5,853 bases of DNA from Desulfosporosinus sp. UBA5188 (GTDB lineage: Bacteria; Bacillota; Desulfitobacteriia; Desulfitobacteriales; Desulfitobacteriaceae), in contig DHWG01000067.1 in NCBI GenBank assembly GCA_002413075.1, forward strand, positions 1 to 5,853, in the 5' to 3' direction. The position numbers and the translations under genes are program-made. Shown piece by piece: positions 3,347 to 5,853 of the stretch (position 1 is its first letter; each line of letters starts with the position of its first letter). The notes under the pieces were generated by a model. It saw nothing but the letters and a program-made list of their open reading frames with translations, had not been told where the DNA came from and made no database searches.

Positions 3347-5824
3347 GTGTCGAAAAGGGGAAAAGAACAAAATTTCTCTTGGCATAAATTAATTAGCGTA
3401 TTTTTATTGCTGCTCGGCTTTACAGGGATATTGGGTTCTATAGGATTTTCTATTGGAAAACTGGTTTATAGCATGTTTACTGTTATGATGGGAGGTTTGG
3501 CCTTGGCTGGACCCATCTTATGTGTGATAGCAGCTGTCTTGCTGTGGATTTATTCCCCCCTATCAGGAAATTACGGAAAAATGCTGAACACTGATGAACT
3601 TCCTGATCATAGGCACAACTCAAACTCTAAACAGAACATTTTTTCTAAGGGTATTTCCCTTCCTCCAGCGAAACTTGTTAATTTAAAGGGATTTGATCGC
3701 TATTTTTCTTCACCTAATATGGTGGAAATTAAAGATTCGAATGTCCAAAAAGCGGAAGAGATGAAAGAAATGGGGCAGGATTTTCTTACCTATTTTGGGA
3801 CGGGGGAGTCTTTGTACCCTAGAAAGCTCGGCAAAATGACGACTTTAAAAGGGCTTAGGGACTACATTGAGGAAGTTGACGAAGAGGAAAGAGTTGAACG
3901 AGCAATCCCTTGGACAGAGAATAATACGCCAACAGAGATCGTTGAAATATCCCCAGAGAAACCACCGTTATTTTCTTCCCCATTTTCCCCGTCTAAGTCA
4001 CCGTTTAACTCCACTGAGGATCAAGAAGCATTCTTAGCTCAATTTAGAGATAATGCGTGTGACTTAGATAAGGAAGAACTTGTGTTCAGTGCGGCACTGA
4101 GAGAAGTCTCTAGCGTTAGCGATGTTTCAGAGAAGATTGCCCCGGTCATTGAGTCTTCAGTGTCAGAAGATAAACCGAAGACGGGAATTGAGGTGAAATC
4201 TGACATAAAGACTGAAGAAAAGTTCACGAATAATGTTGCGATTGTCAATGAATTGAGAGTTGCGTTCTTGGATTCAGCGTGTGCGTCTCCGGAAAGGCAA
4301 GTGATTGTAGGTCCCGAAGCTCCTGTGTTAACCTTAACCATGAAACCAAAGCCTGAGGTGCTTGTAGCACAGTTGGATAATGATCTTGTGCCTGAAAGGG
4401 GAGACTTATGGAAGCTCCCTGATTTTGATTTACTGGATCCAGTCGTAAAACGTGTGATTATACAGGATACGGAAACGTCGAAACAACTGGAAAAAGTACT
4501 GCTTGATTTTGGAGTTAAAGCCAAGGTTATTCGGGTAACAAGAGGACCGGTCATTACTCGCTATGAGTTAGCTCCTGCACCAGGCGTTAAAATCAGTAAG
4601 ATTGTTAATTTAGCTGATGACATCGCCTTAGGGTTGGCGGCTAGGGATGTGCGTATTGAAGCTCCGATTCCTGGAAAAGCGGCTATTGGGATTGAGGTCC
4701 CCAATAAGCACGCACGCTCTGTCCCGCTTCGAGAAGTTCTGGAAACGTCTAGTTTTGGAGAGCACTCTTCTAAACTGAAAGTTGCGTTGGGAAAAGATAT
4801 CGCGGATCAACCGATCATAGGAGATTTGATAAAAATGCCTCATCTCCTTGTAGCAGGGGCAACAGGCTCGGGTAAAAGTGTTTGCATTACGACGATTATT
4901 AATTCCATTCTTTATAATGCAACTCCCGATGAAGTAAAATTCTTGCTTGTGGATCCTAAAATGGTGGAGCTCAGTCAGTATAATGGCATACCACACCTTT
5001 TGGCGCCCGTCGTGGTCGACCCAAAGAAAGCAGCCAGTGCTTTAAAATGGATTGTCAAAGAAATGGAAAACCGATACGAGCTCTTTGCAGCCGCTGGGGT
5101 TCGGGATATCGAACGTTATAATAAAATGAAAGCGGGGGAAACGGTCAGTTGTAAACCGGCATTGCCCTTCATCGTCGTGATCATTGATGAGTTGGCCGAT
5201 CTAATGATGGTTGCCGCTGGGGAAGTTGAAGAGGCCATCTGTCGCTTAGCACAAATGGCTCGAGCAGCTGGGATACATTTGGTGATTGCGACACAACGCC
5301 CCTCCGTGGATGTCATTACTGGCGTGATTAAGGCTAATATACCTAGCCGAATTTCCTTTGCTGTTTCGTCTCAGATCGACTCCCGTACCATTCTTGATGC
5401 AACTGGTGCAGAGAAACTTCTTGGGCGAGGAGACATGCTTTATTCCCCTCTGGGAGTGAATAAAGCGCTCCGTGTACAAGGCTGCTTGGTGACTGATGAC
5501 GAAGTACAACGGGTCATTACTCACTGGAAAGAATTAGGCAGGCCAGAATATTTAGATCCAGCGCGCCTTTTCGCAGAAACAATGGTTAAAAATGAGGATA
5601 GCAACGGACCGGATGATGGATTATACATTGACGCAGGACAGCTTTTTATTAGGACAGGCATTGCTTCTGTATCCTTTCTGCAACGTAAATTGAAATTAGG
5701 GTATACTAGAGCAGCGCGATTAATGGATATGCTCCAAGAACAAGGCGTCGTTGGACCCTATGAAGGAAGTAAGCCGCGTCAGGTACTTTTAACTTTAGAA
5801 GAATTTAATGAACAATTTGGATAA
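3347..5824 (+). CDS. ftsK: FtsK/SpoIIIE-family DNA translocase
   Basis: An 825-residue membrane-anchored, ATP-driven DNA pump that clears or moves chromosomal DNA through the division or sporulation septum. From GTG 3347: a short basic N-terminus, two hydrophobic segments (about 15-36 and 44-68), then a long Ser/Pro/Glu-rich linker to about 355. The alpha domain (about 360-460) includes FGVKAKV, the KISKIVNLADDIALGLAA region and IEAPIPGKAAIGIEVPN. The RecA-like motor follows, with Walker A GATGSGKS (504-511, K510), Walker B VVIIDELADL with D614-E615, and ATQRPSVDVITG starting at A648. The C-terminal winged-helix gamma domain (about 757-820) contains GYTRAARL and GPYEGSKPR, the part that reads polar sequences to set direction. 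The motor and gamma domain closely resemble B. subtilis SpoIIIE as I recall it. Most family members have about four N-terminal membrane segments; I see only two. A longer frame from ATG 3320 (834 residues) is rejected because that ATG is inside the -10 element. Neighbours do not indicate whether it serves division, sporulation or both. Confidence 0.97.
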   Translation: MSKRGKEQNFSWHKLISVFLLLLGFTGILGSIGFSIGKLVYSMFTVMMGGLALAGPILCVIAAVLLWIYSPLSGNYGKMLNTDELPDHRHNSNSKQNIFSKGISLPPAKLVNLKGFDRYFSSPNMVEIKDSNVQKAEEMKEMGQDFLTYFGTGESLYPRKLGKMTTLKGLRDYIEEVDEEERVERAIPWTENNTPTEIVEISPEKPPLFSSPFSPSKSPFNSTEDQEAFLAQFRDNACDLDKEELVFSAALREVSSVSDVSEKIAPVIESSVSEDKPKTGIEVKSDIKTEEKFTNNVAIVNELRVAFLDSACASPERQVIVGPEAPVLTLTMKPKPEVLVAQLDNDLVPERGDLWKLPDFDLLDPVVKRVIIQDTETSKQLEKVLLDFGVKAKVIRVTRGPVITRYELAPAPGVKISKIVNLADDIALGLAARDVRIEAPIPGKAAIGIEVPNKHARSVPLREVLETSSFGEHSSKLKVALGKDIADQPIIGDLIKMPHLLVAGATGSGKSVCITTIINSILYNATPDEVKFLLVDPKMVELSQYNGIPHLLAPVVVDPKKAASALKWIVKEMENRYELFAAAGVRDIERYNKMKAGETVSCKPALPFIVVIIDELADLMMVAAGEVEEAICRLAQMARAAGIHLVIATQRPSVDVITGVIKANIPSRISFAVSSQIDSRTILDATGAEKLLGRGDMLYSPLGVNKALRVQGCLVTDDEVQRVITHWKELGRPEYLDPARLFAETMVKNEDSNGPDDGLYIDAGQLFIRTGIASVSFLQRKLKLGYTRAARLMDMLQEQGVVGPYEGSKPRQVLLTLEEFNEQFG

Positions 5825-5853
5825 TTTCACGACAAAAACCCAAAAACCCAAAA
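5825..5853 (+). other. A/C-rich tail with short repeat, cut by the window edge
   Basis: After the translocase stop codon the unit AAAAACCC occurs twice in tandem (5834-5849), followed by AAAA. It could be the left arm of an intrinsic terminator whose GGGTTTT partner lies outside the window. No gene starts here. Confidence 0.3.

Noticed and set aside
4039..4554. 171-codon reverse-strand open frame opposite the translocase linker
   Set aside because: The Ser/Thr-rich product is what the antisense of an acidic, Ser/Pro-rich linker gives. It has no domain or promoter, and the forward gene is certain.
4628..5524. Further reverse-strand open frames opposite the translocase motor
   Set aside because: They overlap highly conserved motor sequence on the other strand and have no coding signs of their own.
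42..5837. CACGACAAAA present near both ends of the window (42-51 and 5828-5837), as if flanking repeats of an element
   Set aside because: A shared 10-mer is expected several times by chance in a window this size, especially in A-rich intergenic DNA, and no integrase or transposase lies between.

Overview
The window looks like chromosomal DNA of a low-to-moderate GC, Gram-positive, probably spore-forming Clostridia. The style of the proteins suggests the Desulfosporosinus/Desulfitobacterium group, but this is an impression from family resemblance, not a search result. Purine-rich Shine-Dalgarno sites, GTG and TTG starts, sigma-A type promoters and a SpoIIIE-like DNA translocase all fit Firmicutes.

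Layout. The left end (1-332) holds no protein gene that I can support. It carries a tRNA-Trp(CCA) gene on the minus strand (93-167) with a perfect-consensus promoter (190-218) and its own terminator (51-79). Divergent from it, on the plus strand, come three genes that probably form one transcription unit: a PHP-domain phosphoesterase of the TrpH/RNase AM/YciV type (339-1166), a two-TM K+ channel with a C-terminal RCK gating ring of the MthK type (1222-2256), and a cytoplasmic protein made of four tandem BON domains (2324-3220). A terminator built on a 48-bp perfect palindrome (3222-3269) closes this unit. A separate sigma-A promoter (3292-3321) then drives an FtsK/SpoIIIE DNA translocase (3347-5824). 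The last 29 bases are a short A/C-rich tail.

How the genes may work together. The channel and the BON protein form the most suggestive pair. An RCK channel senses a cytoplasmic ligand and gates K+ flow, and a BON-containing protein in E. coli (Kbp/YgaU) is a cytoplasmic K+ sensor, so a K+ channel plus K+-responsive partner is a reasonable but untested idea. The channel gene also has a well-placed internal ribosome binding site and ATG exactly at the membrane/RCK junction. This matches the known MthK arrangement, in which free RCK subunits complete the gating ring. The PHP enzyme probably handles nucleotides or RNA 5' ends, and no sequence evidence ties it to K+. The translocase is transcriptionally separate and is not evidently linked to the others.

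Start sites. Two starts are moved from the longest open frame: the PHP gene to TTG 339 and the translocase to GTG 3347. In both cases the Shine-Dalgarno position decides, and for the translocase the promoter -10 element overlaps the upstream ATG.
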